From NCBI GenBank assembly GCA_019115685.1, contig DXDC01000088.1, positions 1-8,981 of the forward strand: a stretch of DNA of 8,981 nucleotides, given 5' to 3'. The position numbers were made by a program, and so were the translations under genes. Positions 1-6,762 of this stretch are shown here, piece after piece (positions within the stretch are counted from its first letter, which is position 1; each line of letters begins with the position of its first letter). This stretch comes from Candidatus Agrococcus pullicola. GTDB taxonomy: Bacteria; Actinomycetota; Actinomycetes; Actinomycetales; Microbacteriaceae. The notes beneath the pieces were generated by a model. The model made no database searches. It had not been told where the DNA came from and saw only the letters and a program-made list of their open reading frames with translations.

Positions 1-455
1 CGCGGATCTGCTGGCTGGGCTCCGAGGAGCGGCACCTGGCGGGGCTGAAGTTCAACGAGATGGTCGCCAGCGGCGAGCTCAAGGCTCCCGTCGTCATCGG
101 GCGCGACCACCTCGACAGCGGCTCGGTCGCCAGCCCCTACCGCGAGACCGAGGCGATGAAGGACGGCTCGGATGCGATCGCCGACTGGCCGCTGCTCAAC
201 GCACTGGTGAACACCGCGTCCGGCGCGAGCTGGGTGTCGCTGCACCACGGCGGCGGCGTCGGCATCGGCCGTTCGATCCACGCCGGCCAGGTGACGGTCG
301 CCGACGGCACGGCGCTCGCGGCCGAGAAGCTCGAGCGCGTGCTGCGCAACGACCCGGCGATGGGCGTGCTGCGGCACGTCGACGCGGGTTACGAGGAGGC
401 GGAGGAATTCGCCGACTCGCACGGCATCCGCGTGCCGATGCGCGACCAGTCGTAA
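1..455 (+). CDS. hutU: Urocanate hydratase, C-terminal part (5' end outside window)
   Basis: Urocanase is the second cytosolic step of histidine degradation: it converts urocanate to imidazolone propionate using tightly bound NAD+ as an electrophile. Only the last 150 codons are present (frame starting at base 3), against about 550 residues for the whole enzyme. The visible part opens with R-I-C-W, the end of the urocanase signature that contains the active-site cysteine (bases 9-11). It continues with [40 protein letters not shown] and a glycine-rich HHGGGVGIG stretch, all in the family order. The C-terminus ([18 protein letters not shown]) is also typical, so the 3' end is intact. The next gene, hutI, starts 10 nt downstream and its ribosome binding site overlaps this stop codon, which indicates one transcript. 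The identification is secure. Confidence 0.96.
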   Translation, partial: RICWLGSEERHLAGLKFNEMVASGELKAPVVIGRDHLDSGSVASPYRETEAMKDGSDAIADWPLLNALVNTASGASWVSLHHGGGVGIGRSIHAGQVTVADGTALAAEKLERVLRNDPAMGVLRHVDAGYEEAEEFADSHGIRVPMRDQS

Positions 456-465
456 GGTGGGGCCG

Positions 466-1629
466 ATGAGCACGGTTATCACCGGCATTGGTGAACTGAC
501 GACGAACGACGACGAGCTCGGACGGCTGCACGACGCCGCGGTCGTGTTCGACGAGGGGCGCGTTGTGTGGGTGGGTGCCGCAGTCGATGCCCCGGATGCG
601 GATGAGCGCGTGGATGCCGCCGGCCGGGCGGTGCTGCCGGGTTGGGTCGACAGCCACACGCACATGGTTTTTGCGGGCGACCGTACCGCGGAGTTCGAAG
701 CTCGAATGGCAGGTGAGGCCTACGCAGCGGGCGGCATCAACGTCACCGTCGAGGCGACGCGTGCCGCGAGCGATGAGCAACTGCGGGCCAACCTCGACCG
801 GCTCGCGGATGAAGCACTGCGCGGCGGAACCACCGCGTTCGAGACGAAGACCGGCTACGGCCTCACTGTGGACGACGAGGTGCGCTCGGCGCGAGTCGCG
901 CGCTCGCGAGCCGAGTCGGTGACCTTCCTCGGCGCGCACCTCGTGCCCGCCGGGATGGATGCGGACGAGTACTTGGTGCTCGCTACGGGTCCGATGCTGG
1001 ATGCTGTGGTGCCGCTCGTCGATGCTATCGACGTGTTCTGCGAGCGCGGTGCCTTCGATGAGGAGCAGAGCCGTCAGGTGCTGCGAGCGGGGCAGACGAA
1101 GGGCCTGGGCCTGCGTGTGCACGGCAATCAGCTGGGCCCCGGGCCCGGCGTACGCCTCGCAGTCGAGCACGGAGCGCTGAGCGTCGACCACGTCGCCTTC
1201 CTCGAGACGGAAGAGATCGGGATGCTCGCCGACTCGTGGTCGGGAGGCGCTCGCGGCACCGTCGCGACCGTGCTGCCCGCGTGCGACCTGTCGACGCGGA
1301 TGCCGCTGGCGCCCGCCCGCGACCTGGTGGATGCCGGAGCCGTTGTGGCGATCGCGTCGAACGCGAACCCGGGCACCTCGTACACGACGTCGATGGCGTT
1401 CTGCGTTGCGACGGCGGTATTGCAGATGCGACTGACCGTCGAGGAGGCGGTGCGAGCGGCGACGCTCGGCGGTGCGATCGCGCTTGGCCGCGACGACCTC
1501 GGCCGTATATCCGTCGGTGCGCGTGCAGATCTGCAGATGCTCGACGCGCCATCCGTGACGCACCTGGCGTATCGCCCGGGTGTCCCGCTGACGGCGGCGG
1601 TGTGGCGTCGCGGCGAACGCGTGGTGTGA
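466..1629 (+). CDS. hutI: Imidazolonepropionase
   Basis: HutI is an amidohydrolase-superfamily enzyme that opens 4-imidazolone-5-propionate to N-formimidoyl-glutamate, the step after urocanase. The ATG at 466 is preferred over an in-frame GTG at 457 because AAGGTGG (454-460) sits 5 nt before it; that ribosome binding site overlaps the hutU stop. The product is 387 aa, close to the usual 400-420. Visible family features are the metal motif DSHTHMVFAGDR with His64 and His66, the KTGYGL segment, FLGAHLVP, IDVFCERGAF, His219 in VHGNQLG and His242 in SVDHV. At the fourth metal-ligand position, where characterised enzymes have Asp in A-T-D-x-N-P-G, this protein has Asn299 (A-S-N-A-N-P-G). The following N301-P-G303, which contacts substrate in the family, is kept. 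The gene is not otherwise damaged, so the enzyme is probably active, possibly with altered metal binding. Confidence 0.95.
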   Translation: MSTVITGIGELTTNDDELGRLHDAAVVFDEGRVVWVGAAVDAPDADERVDAAGRAVLPGWVDSHTHMVFAGDRTAEFEARMAGEAYAAGGINVTVEATRAASDEQLRANLDRLADEALRGGTTAFETKTGYGLTVDDEVRSARVARSRAESVTFLGAHLVPAGMDADEYLVLATGPMLDAVVPLVDAIDVFCERGAFDEEQSRQVLRAGQTKGLGLRVHGNQLGPGPGVRLAVEHGALSVDHVAFLETEEIGMLADSWSGGARGTVATVLPACDLSTRMPLAPARDLVDAGAVVAIASNANPGTSYTTSMAFCVATAVLQMRLTVEEAVRAATLGGAIALGRDDLGRISVGARADLQMLDAPSVTHLAYRPGVPLTAAVWRRGERVV

Positions 1630-1722
1630 CGCCCGAAGGTTATCCAAAGTTTCGTTTTTCTCGACCCACTGGGGAGTGCAGCTTCGGTTGGATGGGTGCC
1701 ATGAACGAAGGGAGCGGCTACG

Positions 1723-1857
1723 ATGACTGTCATGACCACGCAGGTACCGAGCTTCCTGCCGCACGGGCGGGAGTTCACGCGCGCGATTGATCAGGAAGTA
1801 TTCGAGGGTGCCGCGCCGTTTCCCGCGACCTCCACTCCGGCATCCCTCATCGACTGA
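1723..1857 (+). CDS. Small hypothetical protein, 44 aa
   Basis: I do not recognise this product. It is supported as a gene by AAGGGAG (1708-1714) placed 8 nt before ATG 1723, by about 77% G/C at third codon positions, and by a TGA (1855-1857) that shares its A with the ATG of the next ORF, a usual sign of translational coupling. The protein begins MTVMTTQVPSFLPHGREFTR, has no membrane segment and no cysteine, and ends in a Pro/Ser/Thr-rich tail (residues 31-44). A second ATG at codon 4 is possible but lies further from the ribosome binding site. It lies 93 nt after hutI on the same strand; no promoter stands out in that gap, so it may be cotranscribed with the hut genes. It could instead be a leader ORF whose main role is to bring ribosomes to the membrane protein that follows. 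Confidence 0.55.
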   Translation: MTVMTTQVPSFLPHGREFTRAIDQEVFEGAAPFPATSTPASLID

Positions 1858-2102
1858 TGTCTGGGCTGGCGTTGGAGGAATCACCCGATGAAGAGCTGCT
1901 CGACGCGCTCGAGTCGATCAGTGATGAATCTCGCCCCAGCGGTCGTCGACCGTTCTGGCTGCTCGGACTTATCGTGGTGATGTCGCTGCTCGTCGCGGCG
2001 TACGTGCCGGTCTTCTGGGGTTCGTTTATGGATTCTCCATTGGCTCAGACCGACTTCTGGCAGGCGATCGTGACGCTTTTCGTACTGCTGTCCGCGCTGT
2101 AG
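1857..2102 (+). CDS. Small membrane protein, 81 aa, unknown function
   Basis: The family is not recognised. The N-terminal 26 residues are strongly acidic (EESPDEELLDALESISDE). A short basic patch, RPSGRRP, comes next, and then a clear transmembrane helix at about residues 33-54. A second hydrophobic segment, at about 67-81, runs right up to the stop. By the positive-inside rule the acidic N-terminus would be cytoplasmic. The ATG overlaps the stop of the preceding 44-aa ORF as TGATG and has no ribosome binding site of its own, so translation probably depends on coupling. Ending inside a hydrophobic helix is unusual: either the protein is a two-helix hairpin that ends at the membrane, or it is a truncated version of a longer one, since a different frame stays open from 2099 to 2206. 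Any link to histidine use rests only on position. Confidence 0.6.
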   Translation: MSGLALEESPDEELLDALESISDESRPSGRRPFWLLGLIVVMSLLVAAYVPVFWGSFMDSPLAQTDFWQAIVTLFVLLSAL

Positions 2103-2561
2103 CGGTATCGGCAGAACATCCCTGCGGCAGGGGAGCGCTGAACACTGGGCTCACTGAGCGCCTGCTGCTTTCCCTCGGCGCAAGCATTCGGCTGACACCC
2201 GAATAGAAGTTCGGGTCACGTGGCAGTGCCGTTACAGCGCGTTCGGTCGGCTCCACCAGTGGATGCAGAAGCCCCAGTCGCCCGATCCTCGAACTCGCAG
2301 GCGGTCGATGCCCCGTCTTCGTACCTGCTCGTCCGCATACCCATGCCGGGGTCGACCTTGTTGCGGCCGCTATGTCGTTTCCGAGCCTGCAGCGTGCTTA
2401 GCCATTCGATACGGCACTCGCCCGGTGAGGAGGCAGACGCGTACTCGGAAGTAGTCTCGACAGGCGTTTGTCTTCCCGTGAGTTGGGCTGGGCAGTCGTT
2501 TTCCTTCCGGCTCAACGTTTCTTTCCGAGCTCGATCCGACTTGCAGCTCGATGCGCGGCGG
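2103..2561. other. 459-bp intergenic region, no convincing gene
   Basis: This region lies between the converging membrane-protein gene and the FAD-oxidase gene. Open frames exist on both strands but show no recognisable motif, no good ribosome binding site and no family-like composition, so none is called. It contains a small GC-rich hairpin at 2120-2132 (CCCTG-CGG-CAGGG) and a perfect 7-bp inverted repeat at 2197-2216, neither with a T-tract. The region could be decayed coding sequence; nothing in it proves this. Confidence 0.6.
2197..2216. repeat. Perfect inverted repeat, hairpin between convergent genes
   Basis: ACCCGAA (2197-2203) and TTCGGGT (2210-2216) are perfect complements around a 6-nt loop. 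It lies about 95 nt after the membrane-protein stop, between convergent genes, where a terminator would be expected. No T-run follows on either strand, so a role as an intrinsic terminator is only possible. Confidence 0.4.
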
Positions 2562-3950
2562 TTATGCCCCGAACACCTTTCCCGGGTTCATGATGCCCTG
2601 GGGGTCGAACGCGGCCTTGATGCGGCGCTGCAACTCGTATTGCACATCCCCGAGCTCGTCGCGCAGCCAGCGGCTCTTCAGCGTGCCGACGCCGTGCTCA
2701 CCCGTGAGCGTCCCGCCGAGCGCGATCGCTTTCGTAAAGATCTCGTCGGCCGCCTGCCATACTGCCTCGGTCGGCTCGGCGTCGTCGAACACGAACGCCG
2801 GATGCAGGTTGCCGTCGCCAGCGTGCGCCACGGTAGACACGGTTACGCCGTAACGCGCCCCCACGTCGTTGCAGAACGCGAACATCTCGGCCATGCGCGA
2901 TCGCGGCACCGCGACGTCCTCCACCAGCACGTTGCCCGCGGCCTCCATGGCCGGCATCATCTGCCGCCGTGCCTCCGCAAGGTGCGCGGAACGCTCGTGG
3001 TCGCTCGTCAACTCGACCTTCGCGCCGAACCGTTCGAGCACTTCGGCAGCGGCTCTCGCCGTCTGTTCGCCGTCGTTGTCATCGGTCTGCAGCAGCACGA
3101 ACGCGCCCTGCAGCGTCGTGTCGGTGTAGGAAGCGAGCAACCCGATCCCGACGGAGCCGATCAGTTCCATCACCGCCGGCCGGATACGCGCGGCGGTCAC
3201 GGCAGCGCACGCCTCGGCGGCGGACTGTTCATCCGGGAATTCAGCGCCGATCGTCCAGAGTTCGCCCGGTACCAGCGGTCGCAGCTTCAGCGTCGCGCCC
3301 ACGACGATGCCGAGCGTGCCCTCCGAGCCGATCATGAGGGCGGCGAGGTCGTAGCCGGTGACGCCCTTGACCGTACGGTGTCCCAAGCGCAGCAGCTCAC
3401 CATCCGGGAGCACGACATCGAGCCCCAGCACCGCTTCTCGTGTCACCCCGTACTTCGCGCACAGCAGCCCGCCGGCATTCGTGGCGATGTTGCCGCCCAC
3501 GGTTGAGATCGAGCGGCTCGCCGGGTCGGGTGCCCACCAGAAGCCGTGCGGCTCCAGCTGTTCGTTGAGGGTGGCGTTCAAGATGCCCGGCTCGACGACC
3601 GCGAGTTGATCGGCGGCATTCACTTCCAGGATGCGGTTCATGCGCAGCAGCGAGAGGCTGATCGTGTTCTCCCCCGCGATGGCAGCACCGGCCAGCCCCG
3701 TTCCAGCTCCGCGCGGAACCACCGGGATGCCTCGTGCGGAAGCGACGCGCATGACGAGCTGCACGTCTTCGATCGACTGCGCATGCACTACGGCGATAGG
3801 GGCGCCGTCTGCGATCTTGCCCGACCGGTCTGCCCTAGCAGCACTCAACTCGGCGCTGTCCTTAGAGAGTGCTCCTTCGCTGAGCCCCTCGGCGAGTGCT
3901 TCGAGTACGGCGTCCGCCGTCGTGCTCCCGTGCGGTGCGGTTTCGGTCAT
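2562..3950 (-). CDS. FAD-linked 2-hydroxyacid dehydrogenase/oxidase (GlcD/D-lactate dehydrogenase type)
   Basis: A flavoprotein of the PCMH/VAO fold that oxidises a 2-hydroxy acid (glycolate, D-lactate or a related acid) to the 2-oxo acid. The product is 462 aa, normal for GlcD-type enzymes. The FAD-binding domain is in the N-terminal half: VPRGAGTGLAGAA at 78-90 is the FAD diphosphate loop, SISTVGGNIATNAGG at 147-161 follows, and GYDLAALMIGSEGTLGI comes at 199-215. The C-terminal FAD-oxidase domain shows VEDVAVP (343-349), HAGDGNLHP (376-384), TGEHGVG (416-422) and the closing FDPQGIMNPGK (448-458). There is no Fe-S ferredoxin-like extension, so it is not a GlcD-GlcF fusion. The ATG is preceded by GAAGGGGA about 7 nt upstream on the - strand. 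It lies downstream of the Lrp/AsnC gene in the same direction, 145 nt away, and beside a 2-oxoacid dehydrogenase operon, so its product could feed that complex. The exact substrate cannot be read from the sequence. Confidence 0.92.
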   Translation of the reverse strand: MTETAPHGSTTADAVLEALAEGLSEGALSKDSAELSAARADRSGKIADGAPIAVVHAQSIEDVQLVMRVASARGIPVVPRGAGTGLAGAAIAGENTISLSLLRMNRILEVNAADQLAVVEPGILNATLNEQLEPHGFWWAPDPASRSISTVGGNIATNAGGLLCAKYGVTREAVLGLDVVLPDGELLRLGHRTVKGVTGYDLAALMIGSEGTLGIVVGATLKLRPLVPGELWTIGAEFPDEQSAAEACAAVTAARIRPAVMELIGSVGIGLLASYTDTTLQGAFVLLQTDDNDGEQTARAAAEVLERFGAKVELTSDHERSAHLAEARRQMMPAMEAAGNVLVEDVAVPRSRMAEMFAFCNDVGARYGVTVSTVAHAGDGNLHPAFVFDDAEPTEAVWQAADEIFTKAIALGGTLTGEHGVGTLKSRWLRDELGDVQYELQRRIKAAFDPQGIMNPGKVFGA

Positions 3951-4006
3951 CCCTCGGTCCCCTTCGATTGGCGCTCATGCCATTGTGCCGTAGCCCGAGT
4001 GGCGTC

Positions 4007-4056
4007 CCGAAATGCTGGAACGAACCGGGCGGCTGAATAATCCATCGGCATTTCGG
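4007..4056. repeat. 9-bp perfect inverted repeat between the Lrp gene and the FAD-oxidase gene
   Basis: CCGAAATGC (4007-4015) and GCATTTCGG (4048-4056) are perfect complements separated by 32 nt. The pair lies 40 nt past the regulator stop and about 57 nt before the FAD-oxidase start. TTTCGGTC recurs in this area, at 4051-4058 and 4080-4087, and again at the start of the FAD-oxidase coding region. An operator for the oxidase gene, or a weak termination structure, are both possible; no T-tract is present. Confidence 0.35.
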
Positions 4057-4095
4057 TCACGATCGACGATGTTCCTGCGTTTCGGTCGCAGTCGG

Positions 4096-4572
4096 TTACG
4101 GCCCCCGCTCGGCCGCGGCCACGAACGCCGGCAGCGTGCGCTGCTCGAAATGCGTCGTCAGCACGATCGACGAGGACGTCCGCACGGGAGTGGGATGCTC
4201 GCTGATGCGGTCGAGAACCCGCTGGAGGTCGGCGTTCGAAGTCGCGACGACGCGGCAGAGCATGTCGAAGTCGCCCGATACGGTGTGCACCTCGGTCACC
4301 TCGGGGATCGCCGCGAGGAAGTCTCCGAGCTGTGTGTGGCCGGCGCGCTGCTCGACTCGCACCGAAACGTAAGCCGAGACCGGGTAACCGAACTCCGCGG
4401 GAGCGAGGCGAGGAGCGAACGACGCGATTGCCCCTCCCGCCACGAGCTTGTCGAGCCTGGACTGCACGGTGGCTCGAGCGAGCCCGAGCCTACGGCTCGC
4501 CTCGAGCACGCCGATGCGGGGTTCGTCGCTGAACAGCTGAACGATGTTCGCGTCGATACTGTCGATTCGCAC
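4096..4572 (-). CDS. Lrp/AsnC-family transcriptional regulator
   Basis: A 158-aa feast/famine-type DNA-binding regulator; such proteins bind amino or oxo acids and often control the neighbouring catabolic operon. The N-terminal winged helix-turn-helix covers about residues 3-50, with the recognition part around ASRRLGLARATVQSRLDKL (25-43). The C-terminal RAM ligand-binding domain spans about 66-145, with VHTVSGDFDMLCRVV (95-109) matching the conserved ligand-loop region. Translation starts at GTG (4570-4572) with GAAGGGA 5 nt upstream. The gene is divergent from the E1-alpha gene, sharing a 149-bp control region with several short palindromes, and lies upstream of the FAD oxidase in the same orientation. 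This arrangement is like BkdR controlling branched-chain oxoacid dehydrogenase genes in other bacteria. A BkdR-like role is inference from position. Confidence 0.9.
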   Translation of the reverse strand: MRIDSIDANIVQLFSDEPRIGVLEASRRLGLARATVQSRLDKLVAGGAIASFAPRLAPAEFGYPVSAYVSVRVEQRAGHTQLGDFLAAIPEVTEVHTVSGDFDMLCRVVATSNADLQRVLDRISEHPTPVRTSSSIVLTTHFEQRTLPAFVAAAERGP

Positions 4573-4590
4573 TGCAGTCCCTTCGTGGTA

Positions 4591-4667
4591 GACAAAATGT
4601 CAGTTGAAGCTCCATTAACTATAGACAAGTTGCACAAAGTGTATGTCGAAAGCGTCGCACCTTGTGC
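4591..4667. promoter_or_regulatory. Cluster of operator-like palindromes in the divergent control region
   Basis: Three short palindromes with a 3-nt centre lie in the gap between the Lrp/AsnC gene and the E1-alpha gene: GACA-AAA-TGTC (4591-4601), GCAC-AAA-GTGT (4632-4642, one arm base off) and GCAC-CTT-GTGC (4657-4667). TAGACAA also occurs as a direct repeat at 4589-4595 and 4622-4628, 33 bp apart. This stretch is AT-richer than its surroundings. Lrp-family proteins bind arrays of degenerate palindromes on one face of the helix, so these are candidate binding sites for the divergent regulator. Which protein binds them is inferred. Confidence 0.45.
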
Positions 4668-4690
4668 CTATCGGGCAGTGACTTTAGCGT
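4662..4690 (+). promoter_or_regulatory. Candidate sigma-70-type promoter of the E1/lipoyl/hydrolase operon
   Basis: TTGTGC (4662-4667) and TAGCGT (4685-4690) are spaced by 17 bp, fitting a -35 beginning TTG and an actinobacterial TAnnnT -10. A start about 7 nt further would leave a leader of roughly 25 nt containing the AGGAG at 4711-4715. The -35 lies on the right half of the GCAC-CTT-GTGC palindrome, so a bound regulator would block or touch RNA polymerase there. Confidence 0.45.
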
Positions 4691-4721
4691 AGGCACGTAC
4701 CAATGCAGTGAGGAGTCCGTC

Positions 4722-5759
4722 GTGCCCGTTCCACCAACGGCGTCGCAGGCGCCGGAGCAACTCTGGCCAGCGCAGAGCCCCGTCGAAACGTCTGCCGACA
4801 CATTGAGAGCGCTCGCGCGGCACATGCTCGTCGCTCGCACCCTCGATGTTGAGGCCGTCCGCTGGCAGCGCCAGGGCATCCTGCCGGCGTTCCCGCCCGC
4901 TATCGGCCAGGAGGCTGCGCAGGTCGGCAGCGCTTTCGCGCTCGACAAGACCCGCGACATGGCGTTCATCACCTACCGCGATCACGGTGTCATCGCGGCG
5001 CTCGAAAGCGACCTCACCGACTACATGGGCAGTCACCTCGCGCTCTGGAACGGCGGATTCGCCGACCCCAATAAAGCCCGGCACACGCCGCTGCAGGCGG
5101 TCGTCGGCTCCACGGGCATCCAAGCGATGGGATGGGCGTACGCGCAGAAACTCGAAGGTTCCGGCGGTGCCGCGCTAGCGTATTTGGGTGACGGCGCCTC
5201 CAGCCAGGGCGACGTGCACGAGGCGTTCAACTTCGCATCCGTGATGCGGGCTCCCGTCGTGTTCTTCGTGCAGAACAACCAGTGGTCGCTGTCGACCCCG
5301 CTGCACCTGCAGGTCGCCGGTGGCAGCATCGCCGACCGAGCCGCGGGCTACGCCATGCCGTCGATCAAGGTCGACGGTGACGACGTGGCCGAAGTGTTCC
5401 AGGCGACGGGCGTCGCGCTCGACTATGCACGCGAAAACGGACCCGTCGTGATGGAGGCGTTCACCTACCGCCGCGGACCGCACGCGACGAGCGACGACCC
5501 GAGCCGTTACCGCACGCTCGAGGAGGAGCGGATGCTCGGCCCCGACCCGCTCGACCGGGTCAAGGACGCCATCGCCGACAGCGAATGGTGGCAGCAGGCC
5601 GAAGTCGAAGCTGAAAAGACCCTCGGCGCTGTGCGCGAGGGGATGACGAGGCCACGATACGTCCACGGCGACGAGATGTTCGACTTCGTCTTCCAGGAGA
5701 AGACACCGCAGATCGCTGCCCAACAGCAGCAGTGGCGAGAGGAGACCGACCGTGACTGA
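4722..5759 (+). CDS. bkdA: 2-oxoacid dehydrogenase E1 component, alpha subunit (branched-chain/pyruvate type)
   Basis: Alpha subunit of the thiamine-diphosphate-dependent E1 heterotetramer that decarboxylates a 2-oxo acid and transfers the acyl group to a lipoyl carrier. I chose GTG at 4722 (345 aa) because AGGAG at 4711-4715 is 6 nt upstream; an in-frame ATG further up lies before the likely promoter. Family landmarks are IGQEAAQVGSAFALD (61-75), ITYRDHG (83-89), the ThDP/Mg motif from GDG (156-158) to NN (185-186), and the loop RRGPHATSDDPSRYR (250-264). This last motif resembles branched-chain oxoacid dehydrogenases and actinobacterial BkdA/PdhA rather than classic pyruvate E1-alpha. The C-terminus overlaps the E1-beta start by 8 nt. 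The substrate could be branched-chain oxo acids, pyruvate or an acetoin-like compound; the gene symbol is a family-level assignment. Confidence 0.92.
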   Translation: MPVPPTASQAPEQLWPAQSPVETSADTLRALARHMLVARTLDVEAVRWQRQGILPAFPPAIGQEAAQVGSAFALDKTRDMAFITYRDHGVIAALESDLTDYMGSHLALWNGGFADPNKARHTPLQAVVGSTGIQAMGWAYAQKLEGSGGAALAYLGDGASSQGDVHEAFNFASVMRAPVVFFVQNNQWSLSTPLHLQVAGGSIADRAAGYAMPSIKVDGDDVAEVFQATGVALDYARENGPVVMEAFTYRRGPHATSDDPSRYRTLEEERMLGPDPLDRVKDAIADSEWWQQAEVEAEKTLGAVREGMTRPRYVHGDEMFDFVFQEKTPQIAAQQQQWREETDRD

Positions 5760-6762
5760 GACTCTGATGTCCCAGCCTGCCGTTGCGACGACGGAGAGCC
5801 TCTCCACCCAGCAGGCGCTGAACCGGGCGATGCACGACATTCTCGAATCCGACCCGAAGTCGCTCGTGTTCGGTGAAGATGTTGGCAAGCTCGGGGGTGT
5901 TTTCCGCGTGACCGACGGACTGCAGGCCGAGTTCGGCGCGGAACGCGTCATCGACACCCCGCTCGCCGAATCGGGCATCCTCGGTATGGCGGCCGGCCTT
6001 GCGATGGCGGGTTATCGGCCCATCCCCGAGGTGCAGTTCGACGGGTTCGCCTACCCGGCGATGAACCAGCTCATCAGCCAGATCGCGCGCACGAACTATC
6101 GCACACGCGGTGCGATGCCGATGCAGATGGTGCTGCGCATCCCGAGCTACGGCGGCATCCGCGCTCCCGAACTGCACGGTGAGTCGATCGAAGCGACTCT
6201 CGCGCACGTGCCGGGGCTGAAGGTGGTCTCGCCCTCGAACTCGCACCAGGCCTATCACCTGCTGCGCAAGGCGCACGAGATGCCCGACCCGGTGATGTTC
6301 ATGGAGCCGAAGTCCCGCTACTGGAACCGTGGCGAGGTCGACTTCGACAACCCCGGCGACCTCGACGGCTCGCTCGTGGCGCGCGAGGGTGAAGATCTGA
6401 CGATCATCACCTGGGGCGCAATGGTCGCGCGCGCTATCGAGGTGGCAGAGCTCGCTGCCGAAGACGACGTATCGATCGAAGTGATCGACGCGCGCTGGCT
6501 GAAGCCGCTCGACGAAGACGGCCTCGTCGCTTCGGTCGCCAAGACCGGCCGTGCCGTCGTCGTGCACGAGGCACCGCGCACTGCGGGGCTCGGAGCGGAG
6601 ATCGGCCAGCTGCTGACCGAGCGCCTCTGGGGGCGGATACAAGCCCCGGTAGAGCGGGTCACGGGTTACGATGTACCCACTCCCGCAGGAGATCTCGAAG
6701 ACGAATACATCCCGGGCATCGACCGCATCCTGTTCGGTGTGCAACGCAGTTTGGAGTACTAA
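5752..6762 (+). CDS. bkdB: 2-oxoacid dehydrogenase E1 component, beta subunit
   Basis: Beta subunit of the same E1; it supplies the rest of the thiamine diphosphate site and the transketolase C-terminal domain. The product is 336 aa, the usual length. GTG 5752 has AGAGGAG (5738-5744) 7 nt upstream and overlaps the last codons of E1-alpha, so the subunits are probably made in a fixed ratio. A later ATG at 5767 is less well placed. Motifs in order are FGEDVG (40-45), DTPLAESG (68-75), HGESIEATLAHVPGLKVVSP (142-161), the domain junction VIDARWLKPLDEDG (244-257) and HEAPRTAGLGAEI (272-284). All expected E1-beta blocks are present and nothing is truncated. Its TAA overlaps the start of the lipoyl protein (TAATG). 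Confidence 0.95.
   Translation: MTETLMSQPAVATTESLSTQQALNRAMHDILESDPKSLVFGEDVGKLGGVFRVTDGLQAEFGAERVIDTPLAESGILGMAAGLAMAGYRPIPEVQFDGFAYPAMNQLISQIARTNYRTRGAMPMQMVLRIPSYGGIRAPELHGESIEATLAHVPGLKVVSPSNSHQAYHLLRKAHEMPDPVMFMEPKSRYWNRGEVDFDNPGDLDGSLVAREGEDLTIITWGAMVARAIEVAELAAEDDVSIEVIDARWLKPLDEDGLVASVAKTGRAVVVHEAPRTAGLGAEIGQLLTERLWGRIQAPVERVTGYDVPTPAGDLEDEYIPGIDRILFGVQRSLEY

Noticed and set aside
1640..1648. TTATCCAAA, one base from a DnaA box
   Set aside because: A single degenerate copy without neighbours, AT-rich DNA or dnaA/dnaN context does not support an origin.
196..1884. Long open frame on the - strand (562 codons) across hutU and hutI
   Set aside because: It is the mirror of two well-identified + strand genes; its product is arginine/histidine-rich low-complexity sequence with no motif, as expected in high-GC DNA.
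2220..3506. Long + strand open frame (428 codons) opposite the FAD oxidase
   Set aside because: It overlaps a clear - strand enzyme gene, and its composition is that of an antisense shadow.
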